From contig PACL01000053.1 of NCBI GenBank assembly GCA_002700095.1, positions 1-64,000 of the forward strand: a stretch of 64,000 nt of DNA. The letters run 5' to 3'. This stretch comes from Fulvimarina sp. (GTDB taxonomy: Bacteria; Pseudomonadota; Alphaproteobacteria; Rhizobiales; Rhizobiaceae). This document shows, one piece after another, positions 47,792-57,119 of this stretch. The notes beneath the pieces are model-generated. The model saw only the letters and a program-made list of their open reading frames with translations, was not told the DNA's origin and ran no database searches. Made by a program: the position numbers and the translations under genes. The stretch's first letter is position 1. Each line of letters begins with the position of its first letter.

Positions 47792-48612
47792 CCGCCAGCA
47801 CCGTCTCCGCCAGATCCGCCACGTTCTCCAACGCGTTGCCCTTCGCGCTGATCGCCGGGCCGTGCCAGATGGAGAGCCGCGACCATGCGATGATGATCGC
47901 CGAAAGGATGAAGCGGATCACGTCGGATCTCGGCATCCCCTATGTCTTCAAGGCGAGCTTCGACAAGGCCAATCGCACCAGCCTCACCGGCAAGCGCGGC
48001 ATCGGGCTTTCCGGCGCGCTGCCGGTGTTCCAGGAGGTCGCCGAGACCTTCGACCTGCCCGTCCTCACCGACATCCACACCGAGGAGCAGGCCCGCGAGG
48101 TCGGCGCCGTCTGCGACATCCTGCAGATCCCGGCCTTCCTCTGCCGCCAGACCGACCTTCTGATCGCTGCCGCGAAGACCGGCCGGGTGATCAACATCAA
48201 GAAGGGCCAGTTCCTCGCGCCGTGGGACATGAAAAACGTCGCCGCCAAGGTGACCGAGAGCGGCAATCCCAACGTCCTCCTCACCGAGCGCGGCGTCTCC
48301 TTCGGCTACAACACGCTGGTCTCGGATTTCCGTGCCTTGCCGATCATGGCCGAGACCGGCCTGCCGGTGGTCTTCGACGCGACCCATTCGGTGCAGCAGC
48401 CGGGCGGCCAGGGCGGCTCGTCCGGCGGCGAGCGCCGCTTCGTCGAGACACTGGCCCGGGCGGCGGTGGCCGTGGGTGTCGCCGGGCTGTTCGTCGAGAC
48501 CCACGAGGATCCGGACAACGCGCCGTCCGACGGGCCGAACATGGTGCCGCTGGACCAGATGGCGGAGATGCTGAAGCGGTTGAAGGCGCTGGATCAGCTG
48601 ACGAAGGAGTGA
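47788..48612 (+). CDS. kdsA: 3-deoxy-8-phosphooctulonate (KDO-8-phosphate) synthase
   Basis: A 274-residue TIM-barrel enzyme. Diagnostic stretches: [33 protein letters not shown] and [15 protein letters not shown]. It condenses phosphoenolpyruvate with arabinose-5-phosphate, making the precursor of the lipid A core sugar KDO. The start overlaps the VOC gene (ATGA). In related genomes kdsA is commonly next to eno; here a repeat and a toxin-antitoxin pair lie between them. Confidence 0.98.
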   Translation: MTASTVSARSATFSNALPFALIAGPCQMESRDHAMMIAERMKRITSDLGIPYVFKASFDKANRTSLTGKRGIGLSGALPVFQEVAETFDLPVLTDIHTEEQAREVGAVCDILQIPAFLCRQTDLLIAAAKTGRVINIKKGQFLAPWDMKNVAAKVTESGNPNVLLTERGVSFGYNTLVSDFRALPIMAETGLPVVFDATHSVQQPGGQGGSSGGERRFVETLARAAVAVGVAGLFVETHEDPDNAPSDGPNMVPLDQMAEMLKRLKALDQLTKE

Positions 48613-48652
48613 TGCTGGCGCGGGGCGATTACCTGCTCCGCCGAGCCCGGCA

Positions 48653-48826
48653 CACCCCCCTCTGCCTGCCGGCATCTCCCCCACAAGGGGGGAGATCGCC
48701 CTTGCTCGAACGTCTCGCCTCCGTCCGAAACCCTGCGGCTTCCGCCGCGACGATGGGGAGGCGGGAACATTGCAGCCTCCGATCTCCCCCCTCGTGGGGG
48801 AGATGCCCGGCAGGGCAGAGGGGGGC
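48653..48826. repeat. RIME-like large inverted repeat element
   Basis: Two arms of about 45 bp (48653-48697 and 48780-48826) are imperfect inverted copies: the left contains CTGCCTGCCGGCATCTCCCC and GGGGGGAGATCG, the right contains CGATCTCCCCCC and GGGGGAGATGCCCGGCAGG. Each arm is itself palindromic. This is the look of the intergenic mosaic palindromes that are spread through Rhizobiaceae and related genomes. Confidence 0.75.
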
Positions 48827-48868
48827 GAGCTGCCGCCGACGTCAGCTCGAAAGCACCCCGCCCCAAAC

Positions 48869-49141
48869 CTACCGATGCGCCTCCACATAGGCTTTCAAGA
48901 CCTCCTGCATCTTCGTCAGATGGCCCTTGCCCTGTGCCTTGAAGAATTCGAACACCTCGGGGTCGAGCTTCAGATGCACCGATTTCGGCGCCGGCCTCGG
49001 CGAGTTGCGCATCGCACTCGCCCAGAACTCCCGGCCCAGGCTCTCGCCCTCGGGGGCATTCGGATCGCGGTGAAGCTCACCCCTTTCCCTCATTCGCCTG
49101 ATTTCGTCGAGCGATGCCCGCCTGATAGTCTCGTCGCTCAT
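48869..49141 (-). CDS. brnA: BrnA-family antitoxin
   Basis: A 90-residue protein. The C-terminal half is a ribbon-helix-helix-type DNA-binding region with KSVHLKLDPEVFEFFKAQGK followed by a helical MQEVLKAYVEAH, as in BrnA; the N-terminal half binds the toxin. The start codon at 49141 has a perfect AGGAGGT Shine-Dalgarno lying inside brnT, which supports it despite a 65-bp overlap with brnT. BrnA neutralises BrnT and, with it, represses the operon. Type II toxin-antitoxin system. Confidence 0.88.
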   Translation of the reverse strand: MSDETIRRASLDEIRRMRERGELHRDPNAPEGESLGREFWASAMRNSPRPAPKSVHLKLDPEVFEFFKAQGKGHLTKMQEVLKAYVEAHR

Positions 49142-49379
49142 CGCGACCTCCTTTCCATGCCGTGATCAGCCGTGTGGCGCCATTTCGCGCGGTGTGCACG
49201 ACGACGAAGCACTCATCTCCGACCATGCCGAGGGAAATCCACCGCTCCTCGCCAGCGTCGGCGCGGTCATCCATGCGGGTCAGAACATCGCCCTCGAAGA
49301 TTCCTGCCGCATAAAGCAGGTCGACATTCCGCTCGGCGATGATCCTTTGCCTCTTCGTCTCGTCCCATTCGAGATCCAT
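49077..49379 (-). CDS. brnT: BrnT-family toxin (RelE-like ribonuclease)
   Basis: A 100-residue protein with AAGGA at the ribosome-binding position. N-terminal DLEWDETKRQRIIAERNVDL is the BrnT signature, followed by the R-x-x-x-G-M-V-G-D-x-x-F-V-V-V-H stretch typical of the RelE-like fold (ISLGMVGDECFVVVHTARNG). BrnT is a ribosome-independent RNase that slows growth. The C-terminal ~15 residues (QAGIARRNQANEGKG) extend past the usual end and are encoded over the brnA start. The gene lies between kdsA and eno, which suggests insertion. Confidence 0.86.
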   Translation of the reverse strand: MDLEWDETKRQRIIAERNVDLLYAAGIFEGDVLTRMDDRADAGEERWISLGMVGDECFVVVHTARNGATRLITAWKGGRDERRDYQAGIARRNQANEGKG

Positions 49380-49454
49380 GGATCATCCTTGCGAATGGGT
49401 GGCTGGTGAGACGTGATCCCGTCCCGAGCGGGCCGGGCGATACGCCATGTCGCT

Positions 49455-49484
49455 AATGTACATCGAAAGTGTACATCCGGACAA
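49455..49484 (-). promoter_or_regulatory. brnTA promoter with embedded inverted-repeat operator
   Basis: On the minus strand TTGTCC (49484-49479), an 18-nt spacer, then TACATT (49460-49455). Over it lies ATGTACA-N7-TGTACAT (49456-49476), a perfect 7-bp inverted repeat. Repressor binding there would block RNA polymerase, fitting autoregulation by BrnA or the BrnTA complex. About 75 bp upstream of brnT. Confidence 0.65.
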
Positions 49485-49537
49485 GACGGGACGCTGCTTG
49501 CCTGCCCCCGCTATCCAGCCGCGCCGCCATGCACTAG

Positions 49538-50854
<1,317 letters not shown>

Positions 50855-50871
50855 TGGCGCAAGCCTCGTAG

Positions 50872-50938
50872 CGCCCCCTCATCCTGAGGTGCTCGGCCGG
50901 CCCTTCGAGCCGGCTGAGCCTCGAAGGGTGAGGGGGCG
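50872..50938. repeat. REP-like palindrome after eno
   Basis: Outer arms CGCCCCCTCA (50872-50881) and TGAGGGGGCG (50929-50938) are exact complements, with further palindromic segments inside (GGCCGGCCCTTCGAGCCGGC). This CCTCATCCTGAGG-type repeat is a common dispersed intergenic element in alphaproteobacteria. It may also act as the eno transcript end. Confidence 0.7.
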
Positions 50939-51040
50939 TCGCACGGCTCTCGGCGCCGCCCTGCGGCAGCAGCCAGCCGCAATGACACGCGGGGCGGTGC
51001 AGTCCGTCGTTGAAGGCGGGGGCGCCAGGCCCAGAGGCAT

Positions 51041-51073
51041 CGTCATCCCGGGCTTGACCCGGGATCCATTCCA
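51041..51073. repeat. REP-like fragment, left boundary of AT-rich islet
   Basis: CGTCATCCCGGGCTTGACCC followed by GGGATCCATTCC, with stem TCCCGGG/CCCGGGA and loop CTTGA. It resembles one end of a common alphaproteobacterial dispersed palindrome, whose counterpart appears at 51663-51693. Confidence 0.65.
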
Positions 51074-51197
51074 AATCGCCGACGCTACGCCTGCGGTATC
51101 ATCGCAACGCATTTCTTTTAATTTAGATTAGAGCTTATTTTCCATGTCGTCTTAAAAAGCCCGATCCCAATGCATCAATACGTATAAGATATTATTT

Positions 51198-51572
51198 CTA
51201 ATCGATTCGCTCTATGTGAGCATTGCTGCAATTCGGCGAAATAGTCGCCAGCGCTTTGCGAAACTCACCATCACCCGTATCAAAGCGGAAAGAAACAAGA
51301 TACTTCGGTGGAATCATGTTGCTAATCTCGATCCATCGAAACCATCTTGTTTGTTTTTCAATATCATATATTTTATACATCGAAGGAAATCGTAGAGAAT
51401 CCCTCATCACTGAGTCTCGGATCGCATCAGCCGCATTTGAGGCGTCAGCGAGGTAAGTACATTTATCAGTAGCGATGTATTCGGCGATATTCTCTTCGTC
51501 TTGGCTGCATGAAATCAATATAGAAGTTGCTAAAACAAACAAGCAATAATGTAAAATTCCATGCATCGCCAT
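51198..51572 (-). CDS. Orphan hypothetical lipoprotein in an AT-rich islet
   Basis: A 124-residue protein. The first ~22 residues form a signal peptide ending in a lipobox-like LISCSQ (HGILHYCLFVLATSILISC), so the Cys would be lipidated after export. The rest is polar with no recognised domain and two further cysteines. The G+C of 51241-51540 counts to about 41%, far below the surroundings, and codon use follows. No ribosome-binding site is obvious. The contrast suggests recent acquisition; whether the gene is expressed is open. Confidence 0.6.
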   Translation of the reverse strand: MAMHGILHYCLFVLATSILISCSQDEENIAEYIATDKCTYLADASNAADAIRDSVMRDSLRFPSMYKIYDIEKQTRWFRWIEISNMIPPKYLVSFRFDTGDGEFRKALATISPNCSNAHIERID

Positions 51573-51662
51573 TTATCTCACGCAAGCCCGGGCATCAGGA
51601 CATGCCTGGTGAACGTTTGAATTCATACCCGTTGCGTTTCGCGCACCATTTTCCCGCAGAGG

Positions 51663-51693
51663 CGTGGATCCCGGCTCTGCGGCCGCAATGACG
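51663..51693. repeat. REP-like fragment, right boundary of AT-rich islet
   Basis: GTGGATCCCGGCTCTGCGGC continuing CGCAATGACG. TGGATCCC here is the complement of GGGATCCA at the left boundary, and ATGACG the complement of CGTCAT, so the two fragments look like the two halves of one inverted element with the AT-rich DNA between them. Confidence 0.6.
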
Positions 51694-51751
51694 ACGCCTG
51701 GAGGGTGGCGGCCGGTGGCAAGGCGACCGCGCCGCCCTGCTCGCTCAGTCC

Positions 51752-52660
51752 TCAATTGCCCTTCCTGTCGAGCTCCGGCGCCACCTGGCCGTAGCTGATC
51801 AGCGCGAACAGCGCCGAGCCGCCGAGGATGTTGCCGGTCAGCGCCGGCAGATAGAACGTCCAGAGCGCATGGTGCGGCATCAGCTCGCCGGAAAACATCA
51901 GCGCCATCGCCTCCACCGATCCGGCCACGATATGGGACAGGTGGAACAGCGCGATCAGATAGGTCAGAAGCGCGATGACGAAGAAGCCGGCATTCTGGGC
52001 CGACGGCAGCACCCAGACGACGGTGGCGATCAGCCAGCCGGCGACGATGCCGCGCAGCAGCGTCGACCACGGCCCGGCCTCCATGGCTTCGCGGGAGATC
52101 GCCAGGGCCGCGGCGGTGATGTCGGGGGTGTCGAGGACGTCGAAGGCGATGCCGGCACCGTAGACCGCCGTGCCCACCATATTGGCCACGAAGACGACGG
52201 ACCACAGCCGCGCCAGAGCCTTCACCCCGATCCACTTGGGCCGGGCGAGGACCGGCAGCGTCGCCGTCAGGGTGATCTCGGTGAACAGCTGCTGGCGGCC
52301 GAGGATGACGATGAGAAATCCCACCGAATAGCCCCAGCATTCGATCAGCGGGCGCCAGGGCGTGTCCGGCAGATAGGCCCGCAGCACCGCCTGGGTGAAC
52401 ACCGAAAACCCGATGGAGAGGCCGGCTGCGAGGCCCGACCACCACAGGCTCGACATCGGGCGGGTGAGTTCGTCCTCGCCCTCCTGGCGCACCAGCTCGT
52501 AGATCGCCAGCGGCCGCAGACTCAGCCGGCGCTCGATCTCGCTCAGCTCCGTCGCCGTCAGCGTCGAGCCTTCCTCCTCGATGCGCCGCTCGGTGACGTC
52601 GTTGGAATGGCGACGCGTGTTGCCGTTGCGTTTCTCGATATCGGTGTTCGGTGCATCCAT
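51752..52660 (-). CDS. Formate/nitrite transporter (FNT) family protein
   Basis: A 302-residue protein. After a charged N-terminal ~65 residues, six membrane segments alternate with the typical FNT loops; LWWSGLAAGLSIGFSVFTQA and the HLSHIVAGSVEAMALMFSGE stretch are characteristic. FNT proteins form pentameric channels for small monovalent anions (formate, nitrite, hydrosulfide). The N-terminal extension and sequence resemble the YfdC branch, whose substrate is not established. Single gene, no nitrite or formate enzyme beside it. Confidence 0.9.
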   Translation of the reverse strand: MDAPNTDIEKRNGNTRRHSNDVTERRIEEEGSTLTATELSEIERRLSLRPLAIYELVRQEGEDELTRPMSSLWWSGLAAGLSIGFSVFTQAVLRAYLPDTPWRPLIECWGYSVGFLIVILGRQQLFTEITLTATLPVLARPKWIGVKALARLWSVVFVANMVGTAVYGAGIAFDVLDTPDITAAALAISREAMEAGPWSTLLRGIVAGWLIATVVWVLPSAQNAGFFVIALLTYLIALFHLSHIVAGSVEAMALMFSGELMPHHALWTFYLPALTGNILGGSALFALISYGQVAPELDRKGN

Positions 52661-52945
52661 GCGTCTGCCCTTGTGGTCGCGGAATTATCGCGGAAAGGCT
52701 TCGCGGCGCGAAGGCTCCCGTCCAAGACCTGATCCATATAGCGGCGACGGTCGGACGATCTCCCCGCGGCGGCGAGAAATCCGGTCCCATGAACGAGACG
52801 TGATGCGTCCTTCCGCCTTCGGCAGACCATGCCGAAGACGCCCTGTCCCCATCGGACCGCCATCAGCGGGGTGCGACGGGCAGCCGGGCTCCGGGCTCGC
52901 GTCCGAAGCCTCCGGCCCGGGCCTGGTTTGGACAGGGACGCCGCC
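52661..52945. other. 285-bp gap between FNT gene and rfbA
   Basis: Both flanking genes run leftward, so it holds the FNT promoter and the rfbA end. No clear terminator, repeat or gene is seen. Confidence 0.5.
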
Positions 52946-53818
52946 TCAGCGGTCGGTGCGGGCGATGCGCTGGATGTACTGGCCGTAGTTGCTCTTGCCG
53001 AGCTCCTTGCCGAGGCTCATCAGCTGGTCGCGGTCGATCAGCCCCATCTCGAAGGCGATCTCCTCGATGCAGGCGATCTTGAAGCCCTGGCGATGTTCCA
53101 GCGTGCGCACGAACTCCGCCGCCTCGAGCAGGGAATCCGGCGTGCCGGTGTCGAGCCAGGCATAGCCGCGGCCCATCCGCGAGACCTCGAGGGTACCTTC
53201 CTCCAGATAGATCCGGTTGAGGTCGGTGATCTCCAGCTCGCCCCGGGGCGAGGGCTTCAGCGTGTTGGCGAAGCGGCTGGCCCGGCCGTCGTAGAAGTAG
53301 AGGCCGGTCACCGCCCAGTTGGAGCGCGGCTTTTCGGGCTTTTCCTCGATCGAGGTGGCATGGAAGTCGGCGTCGAAGGCGACCACGCCGTAACGTTCCG
53401 GATCGTTGACGTGATAGGCGAAGACCGTCGCGCCGTCCTCGTGCTTGATGCTCTTCTGCATCAGCGTCGGCATGCCGTGGCCGTAGAACAGGTTATCGCC
53501 GAGGATCAGGGCGGAGGGCTCGCCGTTCACGAAGTCCTCGCCGATCAGATAGGCCTGGGCGAGGCCGTCCGGGCTTGGCTGTTCGGCATAGGAAAGCTTC
53601 AGGCCGAGGCGCTCGCCGTCGCCGAGCAGCGCCTTGAAGCGCGGCAGGTCGTGCGGGGTCGAGATCAGCAGGATCTCGCGGATCCCGGCCAGCATCAGCG
53701 TCGACAGCGGATAGTAGATCATCGGCTTGTCGTAGACGGGAAGCAGCTGCTTCGACGCGGTCAGCGTCATGGGATGAAGGCGGGTACCGCTTCCCCCGGC
53801 CAGGATGATGCCCTTCAC
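52946..53818 (-). CDS. rfbA: Glucose-1-phosphate thymidylyltransferase
   Basis: About 290 residues from the GTG at 53818, chosen because GGAGA sits 6-7 nt upstream and the product starts [15 protein letters not shown] as in the family; an ATG four codons upstream (53830) is the alternative. The nucleotide-binding GGSGTRLHP, the [19 protein letters not shown] stretch, and [12 protein letters not shown] are all typical of RmlA/RfbA. It makes dTDP-glucose from glucose-1-phosphate and dTTP, the first step to dTDP-L-rhamnose. It is divergent from rfbC, unlike the common rfbBDAC order. Confidence 0.96.
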   Translation of the reverse strand: MKGIILAGGSGTRLHPMTLTASKQLLPVYDKPMIYYPLSTLMLAGIREILLISTPHDLPRFKALLGDGERLGLKLSYAEQPSPDGLAQAYLIGEDFVNGEPSALILGDNLFYGHGMPTLMQKSIKHEDGATVFAYHVNDPERYGVVAFDADFHATSIEEKPEKPRSNWAVTGLYFYDGRASRFANTLKPSPRGELEITDLNRIYLEEGTLEVSRMGRGYAWLDTGTPDSLLEAAEFVRTLEHRQGFKIACIEEIAFEMGLIDRDQLMSLGKELGKSNYGQYIQRIARTDR

Positions 53819-53949
53819 GATGGTCTCCATTCGCGATTGCCGATGAAGCCCGCTTAATATATCCCGGCTCCGGGCGCCACCATGACGTCGCGTCCGACGT
53901 GCCCGGTGCTTCCGGGCGTGAGCTTCAGGCCGCTCCAAGAAGGATCGTC

Positions 53950-54516
53950 ATGCTGGAAGTCATCCCCCTTGCCATCCCCGACGTCCTCGAGATCAGGCCG
54001 CGCAAGTTCGGCGACGATCGCGGATTCTTCAGCGAGACCTTTAGCGCCCAGCGCTTCACCGAGGCAGGCATCACCATGCCCTGGGTTCAGGACAACCAGT
54101 CCTTCTCGGCAGCGAAGTTTACGCTGCGGGGCCTGCATTTCCAGGCGCCGCCCTTCGCCCAGGACAAGCTGGTGCGGGTCCTGAAGGGCGCGATCCTCGA
54201 CGTCGCCGTCGACATCCGCCACGGCTCGCCGACCTTCGGCCGGTGGGTGGCGCTCGAGGTCTCGGCGAAGGCCTTCAACCAGATCCTGGTGCCGAAGGGG
54301 TTTGCCCACGGCTTCCTCACCCTCGAACCCGACACCGAGGTGTTCTACAAGGTCTCCGCGCCCTATTCCGGCGACCATGATCGCGGCATCGCCTGGAACG
54401 ACGCCGAGATCGGCGTCGACTGGCGGCTGGGCGGCGAGACCCCGATCCTGTCGGAGAAGGACAAGGTCGCTCCGACGCTTGCCGAGACCACGGTCATCTT
54501 CACCTACGACGCCTGA
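53950..54516 (+). CDS. rfbC: dTDP-4-dehydrorhamnose 3,5-epimerase
   Basis: About 188 residues from the ATG at 53950 with AAGGA upstream. RmlC cupin motifs: [27 protein letters not shown] (catalytic His) and [12 protein letters not shown]. It epimerises dTDP-4-keto-6-deoxyglucose at C3 and C5. First of the rightward rfbC-rfbB-rfbD genes; only 11 bp separate it from rfbB. Confidence 0.96.
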   Translation: MLEVIPLAIPDVLEIRPRKFGDDRGFFSETFSAQRFTEAGITMPWVQDNQSFSAAKFTLRGLHFQAPPFAQDKLVRVLKGAILDVAVDIRHGSPTFGRWVALEVSAKAFNQILVPKGFAHGFLTLEPDTEVFYKVSAPYSGDHDRGIAWNDAEIGVDWRLGGETPILSEKDKVAPTLAETTVIFTYDA

Positions 54517-54527
54517 GGGGCTGCCCC

Positions 54528-55580
54528 ATGAAGTTTCTCGTCACCGGCGGCGCCGGCTTCATCGGCTCCGCGGTCTGCCGCCACCTGATCCGCAACACCG
54601 CCCACAGCGTCGTCAATGTCGACAAGCTGACCTATGCGGCGAACCTCGCCTCGCTGGAGCCGATCTCCAACGATCCGCGCTACCGGTTCGCCAAGGTCGA
54701 CATCCGCGACCGCGAGGCGATCGGCGGGCTTCTGCGCGACAACGAGATCGACGTGGTCATGCATCTGGCGGCCGAAAGCCACGTCGACCGCTCGATCGAC
54801 GGGCCGGGCGAATTCATCCAGACCAACGTCGTCGGCACCTTCGACCTCCTGGAGGCGGTGCGCAGCTACTGGTCGGAGCTGTCCGGCGAGCGGCGCGACG
54901 GCTTCCGCTTCCATCACGTCTCCACCGACGAGGTCTATGGCGACCTGCCGCTCGATGGCGGCCTGTTCACCGAGGCGACGCCCTATGCGCCGTCCTCGCC
55001 CTATTCGGCCTCGAAGGCCGCCTCCGATCATCTCGCCATGGCCTGGCACCACACCTACAAGCTGCCGGTCGTCCTCTCCAACTGCTCGAACAATTACGGG
55101 CCCTACCATTTCCCGGAAAAGCTCATCCCGCTGATGATCCTCAACGGCCTGGAGGGCCGCGAGCTGCCGGTCTACGGGCGAGGCGAGAACGTCCGCGACT
55201 GGCTCTATGTGGAGGATCACGCCCGGGCGCTGGAGATGATCGCGACGGGCGGCGAGCCCGGCCGCTCCTACAATGTCGGCGGGCGCAACGAACGCTCCAA
55301 TCTCGACGTCGTCCACACCATATGCGACACGCTCGACCGGCTGGCCCCGCATGCGGACGGACGGTCCCGGCGCGAGCAGATCGCCTTCGTCACCGATCGG
55401 CCGGGCCACGACCTGCGCTATGCCATCGACGCGACCCGGCTGGAGGAGGAACTCGGCTGGAAGGCCGAGGAGACCTTCGACACCGGGCTGGAAAAGACAA
55501 TCGCCTGGTTCCTCGACAACGAGGCCTGGTGGCGCCCGTTGCGCGAGCGCTATTCGGGGCAGCGTCTCGGCAAGTCCTGA
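54528..55580 (+). CDS. rfbB: dTDP-glucose 4,6-dehydratase
   Basis: A 350-residue extended short-chain dehydrogenase. NAD-binding [16 protein letters not shown], catalytic region [11 protein letters not shown] and the [11 protein letters not shown] Tyr-x-x-x-Lys site are present, as are the [19 protein letters not shown]-like substrate residues (here [17 protein letters not shown]). It converts dTDP-glucose to dTDP-4-keto-6-deoxyglucose. Second step of the rhamnose pathway. Confidence 0.97.
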   Translation: MKFLVTGGAGFIGSAVCRHLIRNTAHSVVNVDKLTYAANLASLEPISNDPRYRFAKVDIRDREAIGGLLRDNEIDVVMHLAAESHVDRSIDGPGEFIQTNVVGTFDLLEAVRSYWSELSGERRDGFRFHHVSTDEVYGDLPLDGGLFTEATPYAPSSPYSASKAASDHLAMAWHHTYKLPVVLSNCSNNYGPYHFPEKLIPLMILNGLEGRELPVYGRGENVRDWLYVEDHARALEMIATGGEPGRSYNVGGRNERSNLDVVHTICDTLDRLAPHADGRSRREQIAFVTDRPGHDLRYAIDATRLEEELGWKAEETFDTGLEKTIAWFLDNEAWWRPLRERYSGQRLGKS

Positions 55581-55660
55581 CCGGGCGGCAAATCCCGACT
55601 ACGCGGCAAGGTCGCGTCGGGCGGCAAGACCGAGCGACAAGACCGGACGGCAAGAAGGAG
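55581..55660. repeat. Degenerate short tandem repeats between rfbB and rfbD
   Basis: GCGGCAA-type units (for example GCGGCAAATC, GCGGCAAGGT, GCGGCAAGAC, then CGACAAGACC and CGGCAAGAAG) recur at about 13-20-bp intervals across the 88-bp gap. The last unit runs into the AAGGAG ribosome-binding site of rfbD. Likely slippage-derived; possible effect on translation of rfbD. Confidence 0.45.
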
Positions 55661-55668
55661 AGATCACC

Positions 55669-56544
55669 ATGCGGATACTCGTGACGGGCCGCGACGGTCA
55701 GGTGGCGCGATGCCTTGCCGATCTGTCCGGCGAGGGCCGCGAGATCGTGGCGATGGGGCGGCCGGATCTCGATCTCATCGATCGCGCCTCGGTGGTCGCC
55801 GCCGTCGCCCGCATCCGGCCCGACATCGTGGTCAATCCGGCGGCCTACACCGCCGTCGACAAGGCCGAGAGCGAGCCGGACGCCGCCTTCGCGGTCAATG
55901 CCGCCGGCGCGGAGGCCGTCGCTCTGGCGGCGGCCGAGGCGGGCGTTCCGATCGTCCATGTCTCCACCGACTACGTCTTTGCCGGCGACAAGGACGGGCG
56001 CTATGTCGAGACCGACCCGGTGGGGCCGACCGGCGTCTATGGCGCCAGCAAGCTGGAGGGCGAGACCCGCGTCCTCGCCGCCAATCCGAAGGCCGTCGTC
56101 CTGCGCACGGCCTGGGTCTACAGCCCCTATGGCAACAACTTCCTGAAGACGATGCTGCGCGTCGCCAAGGACCGCGACGTCCTGCGCGTCGTCGCCGACC
56201 AGCACGGCACGCCGACCTATGCGCCGGACATCGCCGCCGGCATCCTTGCGGTCTGTGAGCGGACGATGGCTGAGCCGAACGGCGACTGGCCCGGCGTCTA
56301 CCACATGGTCGCCGAGGGCGAGACCACCTGGGCGGGCTTTGCCGAGGCGATCTTCGCCGCATCGCGCGAGCGCGGCGGTCCGGCCGCCAGCGTCGAGCCG
56401 ATCACCACGGCCGATTATCCGACGCCGGCGCGGCGGCCGAAGAACTCGCGGCTCGACACGGCTCGCTTCTCGGCGACCTTCGATCACCGTCTGCCAGCAT
56501 GGCAAAGCGGCATCGCCCGCTGCCTCGACGCCCTCGACGGGTAG
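55669..56544 (+). CDS. rfbD: dTDP-4-dehydrorhamnose reductase
   Basis: About 291 residues from the ATG at 55669, with a strong AAGGAG at -8. Rossmann start RILVTGRDGQVARCL, VVNPAAYTAVDKAESEP, HVSTDYVFAGD and the YGASKLEGE Tyr-Lys pair are the RmlD hallmarks. It reduces the keto sugar to dTDP-L-rhamnose, completing the pathway with rfbA, rfbB and rfbC, all present here. Confidence 0.97.
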   Translation: MRILVTGRDGQVARCLADLSGEGREIVAMGRPDLDLIDRASVVAAVARIRPDIVVNPAAYTAVDKAESEPDAAFAVNAAGAEAVALAAAEAGVPIVHVSTDYVFAGDKDGRYVETDPVGPTGVYGASKLEGETRVLAANPKAVVLRTAWVYSPYGNNFLKTMLRVAKDRDVLRVVADQHGTPTYAPDIAAGILAVCERTMAEPNGDWPGVYHMVAEGETTWAGFAEAIFAASRERGGPAASVEPITTADYPTPARRPKNSRLDTARFSATFDHRLPAWQSGIARCLDALDG

Positions 56545-56553
56545 GATCCGGCG

Positions 56554-56588
56554 CATTTCGCGACCGGTTTTTTTGCGACTGCGAAATG
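56554..56588. repeat. Inverted repeat after rfbD
   Basis: CATTTCGC (56554-56561) and GCGAAATG (56581-56588) are perfect complements with a 19-nt loop that carries seven T residues. It lies 10 bp past the rfbD stop; possibly part of a transcript end, though the T-run is in the loop. Confidence 0.4.
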
Positions 56589-56763
56589 GTGCTGAAATGC
56601 AACGATGCTACGGCAAATCCATCAGGCCTCCCTGCATTGTATCGCCGCATCGAGGCTGCGTCCGCCGGGGTGGTGGCGCAATGGAAGCTTCGGTTCACGC
56701 AAGTGGCTGACACGGGAGGTGTTTTTCATTTCTGCCTGGTCTCGCAAGCCGCCGGCAACCGCC

Positions 56764-56804
56764 TCGCGCGGCGACGCCCGAAGGGGCGTCGCCGCGGCGC
56801 GAGA
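56764..56804 (+). other. Long GC-rich hairpin upstream of the glycosyltransferase genes
   Basis: CTCGCGC then GGCGACGCCC, loop GAAG, GGGCGTCGCC, a 3-nt bulge GCG, then GCGCGAG: 17 paired bases. No T-run follows. In a leader transcript this would be very stable; it could be a structured 5' region or small RNA. Confidence 0.45.
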
Positions 56805-57119
56805 AACGTTGCCGTGGCCGGGCCAGCTTTCGGACACGATCTTGGTCCAACGAGTGGGATGGGCCGGCTCGGACGGCGGTGGTGAATTTTCGCAGTCTGG
56901 AGACGTCCCTGTTGCAGCTATTCGAACCGACGGCATGGGAGGGCCGCTCGGCGAAGGGGGTTCGATGTCGCCACTGACGGTTCTGTCTCGCCCGCACCGC
57001 GGTCGCGCGCCAGTATCTTCGGCGCATGGCGCCGGCCGCCGGGCCGGCGACCCGTTGGGGGCGACGGGCGACATGCAGCCGCTCCTGCGACCGGCCGTCC
57101 ATGCCTGGAGCTGCGGACG

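Larger units (their letters stand above)
50855..51197. other. 343-bp non-coding stretch after eno holding two REP-like palindromes
   Basis: No gene is supported. It includes the palindromes listed separately and shows a sharp fall in G+C from about 51075 onward, entering the AT-rich islet. Confidence 0.6.
56545..57119. other. 575-bp gap between rfbD and the first large glycosyltransferase
   Basis: Open frames exist but none has protein-like composition or a recognised domain. It holds two hairpins, at 56554-56588 and 56764-56804. Promoter for the glycosyltransferase genes probably lies here. Confidence 0.55.
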
